Shown: in pieces, positions 16,652 through 24,643 of the stretch
How positions within the stretch are numbered: position 1 is the first letter of the stretch
Layout: each line of letters starts with the position of its first letter
Assembly: GCA_902826865.1 (NCBI GenBank)
Contig: CADEGN010000047.1
Span: forward strand, 5,484 to 38,241
Direction of reading: 5' to 3'
Length of the DNA: 32,758 bases
From: an uncultured Myxococcales bacterium
Lineage (GTDB): Bacteria; Myxococcota_A; Polyangia; Nannocystales; Nannocystaceae
Made by a program: the position numbers and the translations under genes
Notes under the pieces: model-generated
The model's database searches: none
What the model saw: the letters and a program-made list of their open reading frames with translations, nothing else
What the model was told of the DNA's origin: nothing

Positions 16652-17782
16652 GTGGGCGATGCTCCGCTTCTGATCCTCGCCATGTTGTGCGGGGCTGTTG
16701 CGATCGCGCAATGGCTGGCCCAGCACACCTGGTTGCGCCATGTCGGCGCGACGCTCATCGTGATCGTGGTCGTCGCGATTGCGGCCAACCTGGGGCTCAT
16801 GCCCACTGGGTCGACGGAGGCGCGACCGGTCCCCGTCTACGACGTGATCCTCGGCCGCGTGGCGCCCCTTGCGATATTCTGGATGCTTCTACGGGTGGAG
16901 TTGCGGCGAGTGTTGGTCGCCGGGCCAACCCTGTTGGTGCTCTTCCTGCTTGGCACGGCGGGGGTGGTGATTGGCGCGCTGGTCGGACACGCGTGCTTCG
17001 GCGGCGACCGCCTCGGCGGACAATCCGCGGTCCTCGCCGGCATGTACGCCGCGACGTACATCGGTGGAAGCGTCAATTTCAATGCACTCGCACTCCACTA
17101 TGGGGTCGTGCGTGACGCTTCGCTTTACGCCGGCGCGACGGCGGTGGATGCCGGGCTGACCACGTTGTGGATGATCGTGACGCTGGCGTGGCCGCGCCTT
17201 TTTCGGACCGCGCGTGGCACACGAGCGATGGAACCCATACCCGCCACTGCGGAGATATCGATCATGCACCTCGCGTTGGCGTTGGGGCTTGGCGTCGGGT
17301 GCCTGTGGGCATCCGACACGATCACTGGGTGGCTTGCCGACGCCGGGTTTGCAGTTCCCTCCATCATCGCCCTTACCACGCTCGCGCTCCTGCTCGCGCA
17401 GGTGCCCGCGGTCACGCGGTTACGCGGCATCGAATGCCTCGGGATGTTCGCGGTGCTGCTGTTTCTCGCCGTCATCGGGGCGCTATGTGACGTACGCGCA
17501 TTGCTTGAGCTCGGCCGGCTTGGCCCCGCGCTCGGTGGGCTGGCCTGCACGATCATCGCGGTCCATGGAACGATCGTGTTCGGCTCCGCGCTGCTGGCGC
17601 GGCGCGACCCTTTGCTGGCCGCGATTGCCTCGCAGGCGAGCGTCGGCGGCGGCAGCACCGCGCTGGTGATTGCCCGCAGCTTCGGTCGCGAGGACCTGGT
17701 GCTCCCGGCAGTCCTCGTGGGCGCGCTTGGCAACGCGATCGGCACCTATGCCGGCTTCGCCGTGGTTGCGCTCCTGCAGTGA
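16652..17782 (+). CDS. DUF819 family integral membrane protein
   Basis: A 376-residue hydrophobic protein with about ten predicted membrane helices and a GTG start. It matches the DUF819 (YjcL-like) family by the internal motif GMYAATYIGGSVNFNALA, the later ASVGGGSTALVIARSF and the C-terminal LPAVLVGALGNAIGTYAGF. The two halves have similar GG-containing motifs, suggesting the inverted-repeat fold of many secondary transporters. The substrate is unknown. It lies 81 bases after the kinase gene in the same direction and may be co-transcribed. Confidence 0.87.
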   Translation: MGDAPLLILAMLCGAVAIAQWLAQHTWLRHVGATLIVIVVVAIAANLGLMPTGSTEARPVPVYDVILGRVAPLAIFWMLLRVELRRVLVAGPTLLVLFLLGTAGVVIGALVGHACFGGDRLGGQSAVLAGMYAATYIGGSVNFNALALHYGVVRDASLYAGATAVDAGLTTLWMIVTLAWPRLFRTARGTRAMEPIPATAEISIMHLALALGLGVGCLWASDTITGWLADAGFAVPSIIALTTLALLLAQVPAVTRLRGIECLGMFAVLLFLAVIGALCDVRALLELGRLGPALGGLACTIIAVHGTIVFGSALLARRDPLLAAIASQASVGGGSTALVIARSFGREDLVLPAVLVGALGNAIGTYAGFAVVALLQ

Positions 17783-17940
17783 TCGCGGCCACTGCCGTCG
17801 GAGGACGCCCGACTTCGCCAGGCCCGTGCCCCCGGACGCGATCTCGGCAATTCGCGCGTGCGCCACGATGTTCGGTTGGAGCACCGAAATTACCTGGTGA
17901 CGGCCCGAGGCCAGGGCGGACCTTCCCAGACAAGGGGCCA

Positions 17941-19653
17941 ATGCCAAGTCTCCATACATCTGTGGGGAACGTGGGCACGCATACAGCCGTCGTGGCGGTG
18001 TGGCTCATGTCCTCGTGCTACGTGGGTCTGCCGCAAGACGGCAGCGGTGTCGACGGAAATAGCGGCGCGGATGGCGGCTCGTCGACGTCGGCGGACGACA
18101 CCTCACCGCCCGAAGGCTGTGTCGCCGGGCGGAGCTCGGCGCCACTGCGGCGGCTCACCCGCTTCGAGTACAACAACGTCGTCCGAGATCTTCTGGGTGA
18201 TGATACGTCGCCGGGAAACTCGCTTCCGAGCGAAATCAGCGGCAACGGCTTCGGCAATGACGCCGAGACGCAAACGGTCTCTAGCCTGCTCGTCGAGCAG
18301 TACGCGACCGTGTCCGAAGGCATCGCCAAGCGCGCCACGGAGTCCCGCGACAAACTCGGAGCGTTGGCCGCGTGCGCCGCGGAGATCGAGGCGGGAACCC
18401 CAACAGCTGACGAGGAAACATGTGCGCGCGAGTTGGTCACGCGGTTGATCACCCGCGCATTCCGGCGCCCGGTCGCCGACGCCGAGGTCGACGAACTCCT
18501 CTCGCTGCGGGCCGCGATTCGCGAAAGCTCGACCTTCGCGACGAGTATCGCAACGGTGATCGAGGCGGTGCTCCAGTCGTCGGACTTCCTCTATCGCGTC
18601 GAAGTCGGCGAAGTGGGCGAAGATGGTCGACGCCGACCGACTGGGCACGAGATGGCGACCAGGCTGTCGCTGTTCTTGTGGGGGTCGATCCCCGACGATG
18701 ACCTGCTGGCGGCTGCGGAAGCTGGCGACCTGGTCGCTGCCGATGGCGTGCGCGCGCAGGCCGAGCGCATGCTTCAAGACCCGCGGGCCCGCGTCGTGGC
18801 GCGCCACTTCTTCGACAACCTCCTGCCAATCGGTTCTCTGGCCACGCTCGAGCGGGACGCTACGCGATACCCCCTGTACACCCCGCAGATCGGCCGTTTG
18901 ATGCGCGAAGAGACGCAGACGCTGCTCGAGCGCGAGATCTTCGAAAACGGCGGTACATGGCCCGGCGTACTGACGGCGGAGCACACGTACATGAACGCAG
19001 AGTTGGCTGCGTACTACGGGGTGACCGGGGTCGAGGGTGAGGCGTTCCAACGGGTGGACGTCGACACAACGCAGCGGCTAGGGATGTTGACCCACGCGGG
19101 CGTCGTGGCAGGGACGATCCACTCCAACGAGACGAACCCGGTCGTACGGGGCGCGTTCTTGCTCGAGAAGATCATGTGCCAACCCACCCCGCCGCCGACG
19201 CCCGACGTTTTCGATCAGGTCGACCCGCCCAATCCAGATTCGGCTCCGACTGCGCGGGAACGCTTCTCGCAGCACAGCGAGGATCCGAAGTGCGCGGGCT
19301 GCCACGCGGTCATGGACCCGATTGGCTTCGCGCTCGAGAACTACGATGCCGTCGGGCGCTGGCGGGATCACGAGAACGATGTGCTCAGCAACACCAAGGT
19401 CACGATCCCGGGCTTGGGTGACGTCAGTGGTCCTGTTGAGCTCGCTCGCAAGGTCGCTCAAGATCCACGGACTCATGCCTGCTTTGCTGTGAACTGGGCC
19501 AACTTCGCGTATGGGCGCACGTTGGGGGCGGACGACGCGTGCGTGCGCCAAGACATCGAGGAAGCGTTTGCCGCCGCCGACCATGACGTCGCGCAACTGC
19601 TGATCGAGCTCACGCAAACGGAAGACTTCTTGTTCTTGCCGGAGGAGAGCTGA
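17941..19653 (+). CDS. DUF1592-family cytochrome-like lipoprotein, module B
   Basis: A 570-residue protein with the same domain order as the 8872-10575 product: DUF1587-like (LRRLTRFEYNNVVRDLLGD, about 69-87), DUF1595 (ITRAFRRPVADAEVDELL), DUF1592 (TGHEMATRLSLFLWGSIPDDDLL), DUF1588 with CAGCH at 451-455 followed by AVMDPIGFALENYDAVGRWR, and DUF1585 at the C-terminus. The start at 17941 is preferred: AAGGGG lies just upstream and it begins a signal peptide ending in lipobox LMSSC (Cys26). The frame is open to 17779, but the extra residues are Pro/Arg-rich. A Gly/Ser/Asp linker follows the Cys. Its stop overlaps the next start (TGATG), so the pair is translationally coupled. Likely an exported, possibly haem-bearing lipoprotein; role unknown. 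Confidence 0.93.
   Translation: MPSLHTSVGNVGTHTAVVAVWLMSSCYVGLPQDGSGVDGNSGADGGSSTSADDTSPPEGCVAGRSSAPLRRLTRFEYNNVVRDLLGDDTSPGNSLPSEISGNGFGNDAETQTVSSLLVEQYATVSEGIAKRATESRDKLGALAACAAEIEAGTPTADEETCARELVTRLITRAFRRPVADAEVDELLSLRAAIRESSTFATSIATVIEAVLQSSDFLYRVEVGEVGEDGRRRPTGHEMATRLSLFLWGSIPDDDLLAAAEAGDLVAADGVRAQAERMLQDPRARVVARHFFDNLLPIGSLATLERDATRYPLYTPQIGRLMREETQTLLEREIFENGGTWPGVLTAEHTYMNAELAAYYGVTGVEGEAFQRVDVDTTQRLGMLTHAGVVAGTIHSNETNPVVRGAFLLEKIMCQPTPPPTPDVFDQVDPPNPDSAPTARERFSQHSEDPKCAGCHAVMDPIGFALENYDAVGRWRDHENDVLSNTKVTIPGLGDVSGPVELARKVAQDPRTHACFAVNWANFAYGRTLGADDACVRQDIEEAFAAADHDVAQLLIELTQTEDFLFLPEES
19641..19647 (+). promoter_or_regulatory. Ribosome binding site inside the end of the DUF1592 gene
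   Basis: GGAGGAG, 5 bases before the ATG at 19653. It lies within the last codons of the upstream gene and supports coupled translation of the pair. Confidence 0.6.
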
Positions 19654-21038
19654 TGGCACGTCGAATTTCACGGCGAACACTGCTGCGGGGCGCGGGAGGG
19701 GTCGCAATCGCCTTGCCGTGGCTCGAGATCATGGGCCAACCTGCCCGCGCCTGGGCGGGAGGAACCACCGCGCAGCGATTCGTGACCATGTACACACCCG
19801 GTGGTTCGGTCATCAACGATGGCAGCGGAAACAACCGCTGGCGACCGTCGGGGACCGAGACGGACTTCACGCTAAGCTCGATCCTCATGCCGCTCGAACC
19901 GATGCGGCACAAGCTCCTCATCTACGACGGACTCTCCCTGCTCAGCTCGAACGGCCACCACAATGGTGGCATGCAGTCGTGGCTGAGCGGCTGGGGCCAG
20001 GGCAGCGACGGTTTCGGGCGAGGACCGTCGATCGATCAGGTGATCGCGGGGCTCATCTCGGCCGACAAGCCCATGCGTAGCTTGCAGGTGGCCGTCCGGT
20101 GGGGTACCGGAAGGACCCACGGGCTCGTGCATCCCCTCAACAGCCCCAACTTGGAGGATGCCGAGGGGAACAACCCCATCCCCCCGCGGCTCGATCCGCA
20201 AGCGATCTTCGCCAGCCTGTTTTCGACGCTCGATCCGAGCACCGCACCGGATGCGCTCGCACGGGTCGCGCGCAAGAAATCGGTCCTCGACTACGTCGAT
20301 CGTGGGCTCAATGGCCTGTCTTCGCGGCTGTCAGGCGGGGACAAGCAACGGGTCGATCAGCACCTCACGAAGGTCCGTGAACTGGAACAGGCGCTCGACG
20401 AGATGCCACCTATCAGCGAGGTTTGCTACGCGCCCGAACTCATCGACACGTCGGACTACAACCCCGACACGGGCCTCAACTCGAACCTGGCGGGAGACAT
20501 CCTCGACCTCGATACGGATGCCTCGATTCCGAAGGTCGGGAAGTTCATGATGGACATGCTCGTGATGGCATTGGCGTGCGATATCACTGGAGTCGCGTCG
20601 TTCCAGTGGACCGACACCGAGGCCAAGCACACGTTCCCGTGGCTAGACCTGCCGAATCACCACCACTACTATCAGCACGACGGTGGCTTCGCGCCGGACC
20701 AGTTGGAGAAGATCTATACGTGGTACGCCGGACAACACGAGTATTTCCTGCAACAGCTGGACGCTATCGATCTTGGCGGACACTCGCTTCTCGATGAAAC
20801 TGTGGTGCTCTTCGGTAGCGAGGTCGCTCAGCCATCGAACCACAACCAAGAGAACATGCCGTTCATGCTAGCTGGGGGCGGCGGCGGCCTGCGCGGTGGC
20901 AGGTTCCTGCGCCACGCGGACCTTGCCGACCGGTCGCACAACAACCTGTTGCTTGCGATCCTGCGGCTGTTCGGCGACGAGCGTGAGACGTTCGGGAATC
21001 CGGAGTTTTGCTCGGCGCCATTTAGCGACCTGACGTGA
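19653..21038 (+). CDS. DUF1552 (HXXSHH-type) Tat-exported protein, module B
   Basis: A 461-residue DUF1552 protein. The twin-arginine signal is Arg7-Arg8 in SRRTLLRGAGG, followed by a hydrophobic segment and ARAWAG as the probable cleavage region. It shares RFVTMYTPGG, GPSIDQVIAGL and KVRELEQALDE with the family, and its His cluster LPNHHHYYQHDGG fits the HXXSHH name better than the module A copy. The ATG shares one base with the stop of the DUF1592 gene and has a strong Shine-Dalgarno. Together they form an exported lipoprotein plus soluble partner. The two DUF1552 copies in this window are clearly diverged, so this is not a recent duplication. The biochemical function of the family is unknown. 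Confidence 0.94.
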   Translation: MARRISRRTLLRGAGGVAIALPWLEIMGQPARAWAGGTTAQRFVTMYTPGGSVINDGSGNNRWRPSGTETDFTLSSILMPLEPMRHKLLIYDGLSLLSSNGHHNGGMQSWLSGWGQGSDGFGRGPSIDQVIAGLISADKPMRSLQVAVRWGTGRTHGLVHPLNSPNLEDAEGNNPIPPRLDPQAIFASLFSTLDPSTAPDALARVARKKSVLDYVDRGLNGLSSRLSGGDKQRVDQHLTKVRELEQALDEMPPISEVCYAPELIDTSDYNPDTGLNSNLAGDILDLDTDASIPKVGKFMMDMLVMALACDITGVASFQWTDTEAKHTFPWLDLPNHHHYYQHDGGFAPDQLEKIYTWYAGQHEYFLQQLDAIDLGGHSLLDETVVLFGSEVAQPSNHNQENMPFMLAGGGGGLRGGRFLRHADLADRSHNNLLLAILRLFGDERETFGNPEFCSAPFSDLT

Positions 21039-21255
21039 CGCGGTAGCGACCGCTCCTCCGTGGGCCCGAGCAGACCTCGGATTGGGGAGCTGCGCGAAAC
21101 TGCCCTCGCGGGAGGCGCAGACGGGGGACGCGGGGGTCGGGCTCGACGCGTTGGCCCAACGGCCGCGCCGATGCGCGCCGATCGCCTGTTTCGACACACA
21201 GGCACCCGTTGTCGGGGAAATGAACGCTGGAGGCTGCTTCGGCGTATGACAAGGC

Positions 21256-21897
21256 GTGGGAATCCGCGTCCACCGTGATGACGACTTCAAGGCTCCTCCC
21301 GGCGCACTAACCGCGCTCGTCTACTACGCGAGCCCGGAGTTTCGCGACTCAGCTGACCATGCGCGGGCATTCCTCGTCCGCCATGGCTGTGTGTCCTGGG
21401 GGTTCAAGGTCAGCGACAACACCCCACCCTACCTTCCCGGGCCTCCGTGGCCGGTCGACATTGCGGTCTGGTATGCGCATGGCGGCTGGGACGGCCCCGT
21501 CGGGCTCTTCTCCACCCCGCAGATCAGCCGGAGGCTCCATGGGGACCATTGGCCGGCGCTGACGGCTTGGTTTCGACGGGCGGTCCGCCCAGGCGGTCTC
21601 TTCATCCTGCACGCATGCCATTCCGGGGGCTCCAACCGGTTCGAGGCCCGCGATCCGGCGATGGCGACCGAGCAGGGGATGGTCTGGGTTCGAGACATCG
21701 CCGAGGAAGCGGGTGTGTACGCCGTGGGCGTCGGAGGCACCTCGGCCGCGGCCAACTCGTATCACGCGACTGCGCTGCTCAACTTCGGCCTGACAGGTGC
21801 CTCCGCGGCCCAGCGCGCGGACGCGTATGCCCCCGGCGGCGCGAAAATCTCGCAGTGGCGCGGATGGCTTACTGCGGCCGGGCCGAAGGGCGCGTGA
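21256..21897 (+). CDS. Small caspase-like (clan CD) protease candidate
   Basis: A 213-residue protein with a GTG start and no signal peptide or membrane helix. Two motifs resemble the His/Cys dyad of clan CD peptidases: VDIAVWYAHGGWDG with His75 at the end of a beta strand, and GGLFILHACHSGG with Cys121 followed by His-Ser-Gly-Gly, close to the DSCHSG motif of metacaspases. The spacing of 46 residues is a little shorter than usual. An Ala/Gly-rich segment, GVGGTSAAANSYHATALL (about 160-175), follows. The rest of the domain is not one I recognise, so this is motif-based inference and could instead be another alpha/beta hydrolase-like fold. GGAGG at 21229-21233 is too far (22 bases) to serve this GTG. 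The persulfide dioxygenase gene starts 45 bases downstream. Confidence 0.72.
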   Translation: MGIRVHRDDDFKAPPGALTALVYYASPEFRDSADHARAFLVRHGCVSWGFKVSDNTPPYLPGPPWPVDIAVWYAHGGWDGPVGLFSTPQISRRLHGDHWPALTAWFRRAVRPGGLFILHACHSGGSNRFEARDPAMATEQGMVWVRDIAEEAGVYAVGVGGTSAAANSYHATALLNFGLTGASAAQRADAYAPGGAKISQWRGWLTAAGPKGA

Positions 21898-21942
21898 GCC
21901 CGTGCGCGCGCTATTGCTTGCCAACAGGGTAACCTTGGGGCC

Positions 21943-23043
21943 GTGATCTTTCGCCAGCTGCTCGACGGTTCGACGTCCACGTACACATATTTGCTCGCCG
22001 ATGCGGACAGTCGCGAAGCGATCCTCGTCGACAGCGTGTTTGAACAGCACCTACGCGATCTGGCGCTCCTGCGCGAGCTGGAGCTCACGCTGCGCTACAC
22101 CGTCGAGACCCACGTCCATGCCGATCACGTCACGGGCGCGTGGCTGATGCGCGAAGCGACGTCGTCCAAGATCGCCGCGCCCGCGCGCGCCGGCGTGACG
22201 GAGGCCGACCTGCTGCTCCGCCAGGGCGACGTCCTGCGCTGCGGATCGATCGAGCTCGAGGTCCGCGAGACCCCGGGTCACACCGACGGCTGCACCACCT
22301 ATGTGCTGTCCGATCGCAGCATGGCCTTCACCGGCGACGCCCTCCTCATCCGCGGAGCCGGCCGTACGGACTTCCAAGGGGGTGACCCTGCGCGACTGTT
22401 CCATTCAGTGCGCGAGCAGATCTTCACGCTGCCGCCGAACTGCATGGTGTATCCCGGCCACGACTACGAGGGACGCACCGTGACGACCGTGGCCGAAGAG
22501 CGAACCCACAACCCTCGCCTCGGCGATCGCGTCCGCGAAGAGGACTTCATCGGCTACATGAAGAACCTCGGGCTCCCGCATCCGAAGCGCATGGCGGAAG
22601 CCGTGCCTGCCAACCGTGTGTGCGGCCGTCCCAAGGACTCGACCGCGACGCCGCGCACACCCACTTGGGGCCCGGTGATCCGCACGTTCGCGGGCGTCTG
22701 GGAGATCTCCGCCGAGTGGTTGTTCCAGCACCGCGACGAGGTGCACGTCATCGACGTCCGCGAGCACGCCGAGGTCGAGGCGAGTCCGCTGCCGTGCCTG
22801 CGTGGCTCAATGGTCCTGCCGCTCAGCGAGCTGCGAGCGCGCATCGCCGATGTCCCGCGCGATCGCCCGGTCGTGCTGCTGTGCCCCTCCGGCGCGCGCT
22901 CTACCAGCGCGGCGATGATCCTGGAGAAGGCCGGAGTGGAGAACGTCGCGAACATGCGCGGGGGCATCGTCGAATGGCTTGGTCTGGGTTTCACTGCGGC
23001 CGAGTCAGGCCCCCAGGGGCGTGAGAACCAGTTGCGCGCGTAG
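21943..23043 (+). CDS. Persulfide dioxygenase-rhodanese fusion (ETHE1-like)
   Basis: A 366-residue cytoplasmic fusion. Residues 1-245 are an ETHE1-type metallo-beta-lactamase-fold persulfide dioxygenase, which oxidises glutathione persulfide to sulfite. Metal motif THVHADHVTG is at 56-65; the likely Fe ligands are His57, His113 (PGHTDGC) and Asp132 (FTGDALL). Also present are GRTDFQGGD at 140-148 and YPGHDYEGRTVTTVAEERTHNPRL at 170-193. Residues about 255-350 form a rhodanese domain with active-site Cys314 in LLCPSGARS and the DVREHAEVE motif. Both active sites are intact. Such fusions are known in other bacteria and couple sulfane-sulfur transfer with persulfide oxidation. The start is a GTG with GGGG just upstream. 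It may be co-transcribed with the caspase-like gene. No CstR- or FisR-type regulator is adjacent. Confidence 0.94.
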   Translation: MIFRQLLDGSTSTYTYLLADADSREAILVDSVFEQHLRDLALLRELELTLRYTVETHVHADHVTGAWLMREATSSKIAAPARAGVTEADLLLRQGDVLRCGSIELEVRETPGHTDGCTTYVLSDRSMAFTGDALLIRGAGRTDFQGGDPARLFHSVREQIFTLPPNCMVYPGHDYEGRTVTTVAEERTHNPRLGDRVREEDFIGYMKNLGLPHPKRMAEAVPANRVCGRPKDSTATPRTPTWGPVIRTFAGVWEISAEWLFQHRDEVHVIDVREHAEVEASPLPCLRGSMVLPLSELRARIADVPRDRPVVLLCPSGARSTSAAMILEKAGVENVANMRGGIVEWLGLGFTAAESGPQGRENQLRA

Positions 23044-23162
23044 CCGCAGTGGTGCGCTGGAGCTGCTCGCCGCCCCTCGAGCCGGCGACGCCAGCACTTC
23101 CGCGCCACCGTCCCGCGTGCGATCGCTGTCCGGCCCGCGGTCGGCGCGCGTAGACTTGTCCA

Positions 23163-24524
23163 ATGCGACGACGACCGTTGGTGCTTGGCGCGGTGATTGC
23201 GACCGCGTGCTTCGATCCTACCTCTCCTCCGGCTGGGGGCGAGTCGGGCGGCGACGCGACCACGATGACTTCGACACTTGGCGCCACGACAACGGCCGAC
23301 GCCACAACGACGGCGACCGGGGCGACGTCGATCGAGCCGAGCACGACAGCGCTGACCACTTCGGGGCCCGCGACCACGGCGGACGCGAACTCGGCGACGT
23401 CGGCCTCTACATCCGCCTCGGAGGCCGGCAGCAGCACCACCGAACCGGTTCCGAGCTGCGAAGACGGCGCGTTCGCGGGCGACGCCCCGCCGCTTGGTGC
23501 TCCGGTCCAGATCGCAACCTTCTATAACCTGCAAGGCGTCGAACTCGTCGATGTCGATGACGACGGCCACGCGGACGTGCTGGTCTCGGACTTCGGCAGC
23601 GGCGATCCGACGGCGGAGTCGGGCGTCTACCTGTTGCAGGGCGACGGGACCGGCGGCTTTGGTCCGCCCACGCGGCTTCCGGGCGGCTCCCCAACGGTGC
23701 GCATCGCCGCGGCCGCGATCTCCGACACCACCGTCGACGTGGTCGGCATGATCGGGGTGCTACCGAACTACAGCCCCGCCGTGCAGCGCTGGCGTGGCAA
23801 CGGCGACGGCACGTTCCTGGCCCCCGACGTGTACACGGAGGCCAGCGATTGGGACGTCGCCCTGGTCGACATCGACGGCGACGGCCGGCGCGATCTCCTG
23901 GGTACCTCGAACACCGGCGCGCGGGTGTCGATCGCGAACGCGTCCGAGGCGTTTGGGCCGTGGACCGACTACGGCGGCGAACCGGCGCTCAACGGCATCA
24001 AGGGTGCCGATCTCGACGGCGACGGCGATGGCGACATCGTGACGGCGTTCACGGAACAACTCCGGGTGCTGCTGGGCAACGGCGATGGGACCTTCGCGGA
24101 ACCGCTGGTCTACCCGGTCGAGGGTCGGCCGATCGACGTGCTCATCGGCGACTTTGACGGCGACGGCGCGGTCGACATCGGCGCGACGTGGGACGCGATC
24201 GTCCTGGTCCTGAACGGCGACGGCCGGGGGGGCTGGGACTCGCCCACCGAGCTCACCGTCCAGGGAACGACGCTCGCCGCCGCGACGCCGGACTTCGACG
24301 ACGATGGCTGCAGCGACATCGTCGTATTTAACAACACGGGGTCGGTGAGCACGATCATGGGCCGCGCCGGGTTCATGTTCACCGCCCAGGAGGTCTTTAA
24401 CATCGCTCCGCAGGGCTATCCCTACGACGTCGCTGCGGGCGACGTCGACAGCGACGGGATCGCCGATGTCGTCGCCGTCACCGCGGGCGAGGGAGAGGTG
24501 TTTCTCCTGCGTTCGGGCGGATGA
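23163..24524 (+). CDS. FG-GAP/VCBS propeller lipoprotein
   Basis: A 453-residue lipoprotein. The signal peptide ends in lipobox ATAC (Cys16), followed by an unusually long Thr/Ser/Ala linker to about residue 95. Residues about 110-453 form an FG-GAP-type propeller with six Dx(D/G)xDG-like calcium loops: DVDDDGHAD, DIDGDGRRD, DLDGDGDGD, DFDGDGAVD, DFDDDGCSD and DVDSDGIAD. GNGDGTF occurs twice. The six repeats suggest a six- or seven-bladed propeller that binds Ca2+. Such proteins are usually surface adhesins or scaffolds; a specific partner cannot be named. No neighbouring gene gives a clue. Confidence 0.93.
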   Translation: MRRRPLVLGAVIATACFDPTSPPAGGESGGDATTMTSTLGATTTADATTTATGATSIEPSTTALTTSGPATTADANSATSASTSASEAGSSTTEPVPSCEDGAFAGDAPPLGAPVQIATFYNLQGVELVDVDDDGHADVLVSDFGSGDPTAESGVYLLQGDGTGGFGPPTRLPGGSPTVRIAAAAISDTTVDVVGMIGVLPNYSPAVQRWRGNGDGTFLAPDVYTEASDWDVALVDIDGDGRRDLLGTSNTGARVSIANASEAFGPWTDYGGEPALNGIKGADLDGDGDGDIVTAFTEQLRVLLGNGDGTFAEPLVYPVEGRPIDVLIGDFDGDGAVDIGATWDAIVLVLNGDGRGGWDSPTELTVQGTTLAAATPDFDDDGCSDIVVFNNTGSVSTIMGRAGFMFTAQEVFNIAPQGYPYDVAAGDVDSDGIADVVAVTAGEGEVFLLRSGG

Positions 24525-24616
24525 CGGCAGGCCACGCCCTGGCCCGGACTCCGCGGCGCAGCCACCACGGCCGTTTTTCGCAGCTACAGAGGTTCAACCG
24601 CAACCGCCATCTGCGG

Positions 24617-24632
24617 CCACCACCGGTGGTGG
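24617..24632. terminator. Perfect palindrome between convergent genes
   Basis: CCACCACCGGTGGTGG is a perfect 16-base palindrome in the 119-base gap between the stops of the FG-GAP gene (plus) and the 368-residue gene (minus). It could fold into a short hairpin on either strand, though without a proper loop or T-tract. A shared terminator or a protein-binding site are both possible. Confidence 0.35.
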
Positions 24633-24643
24633 ACGTCGACGGA

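Noticed and set aside
16567..17115. 182-residue plus-strand ORF over the start of the DUF819 gene
   Set aside because: Arg/Gly/His-rich out-of-frame shadow of a clear membrane protein gene.
17779..17940. N-terminal extension of the DUF1592 gene in module B
   Set aside because: It would bury the lipoprotein signal behind 54 Pro/Arg-rich residues; the ATG at 17941 has AAGGGG upstream.
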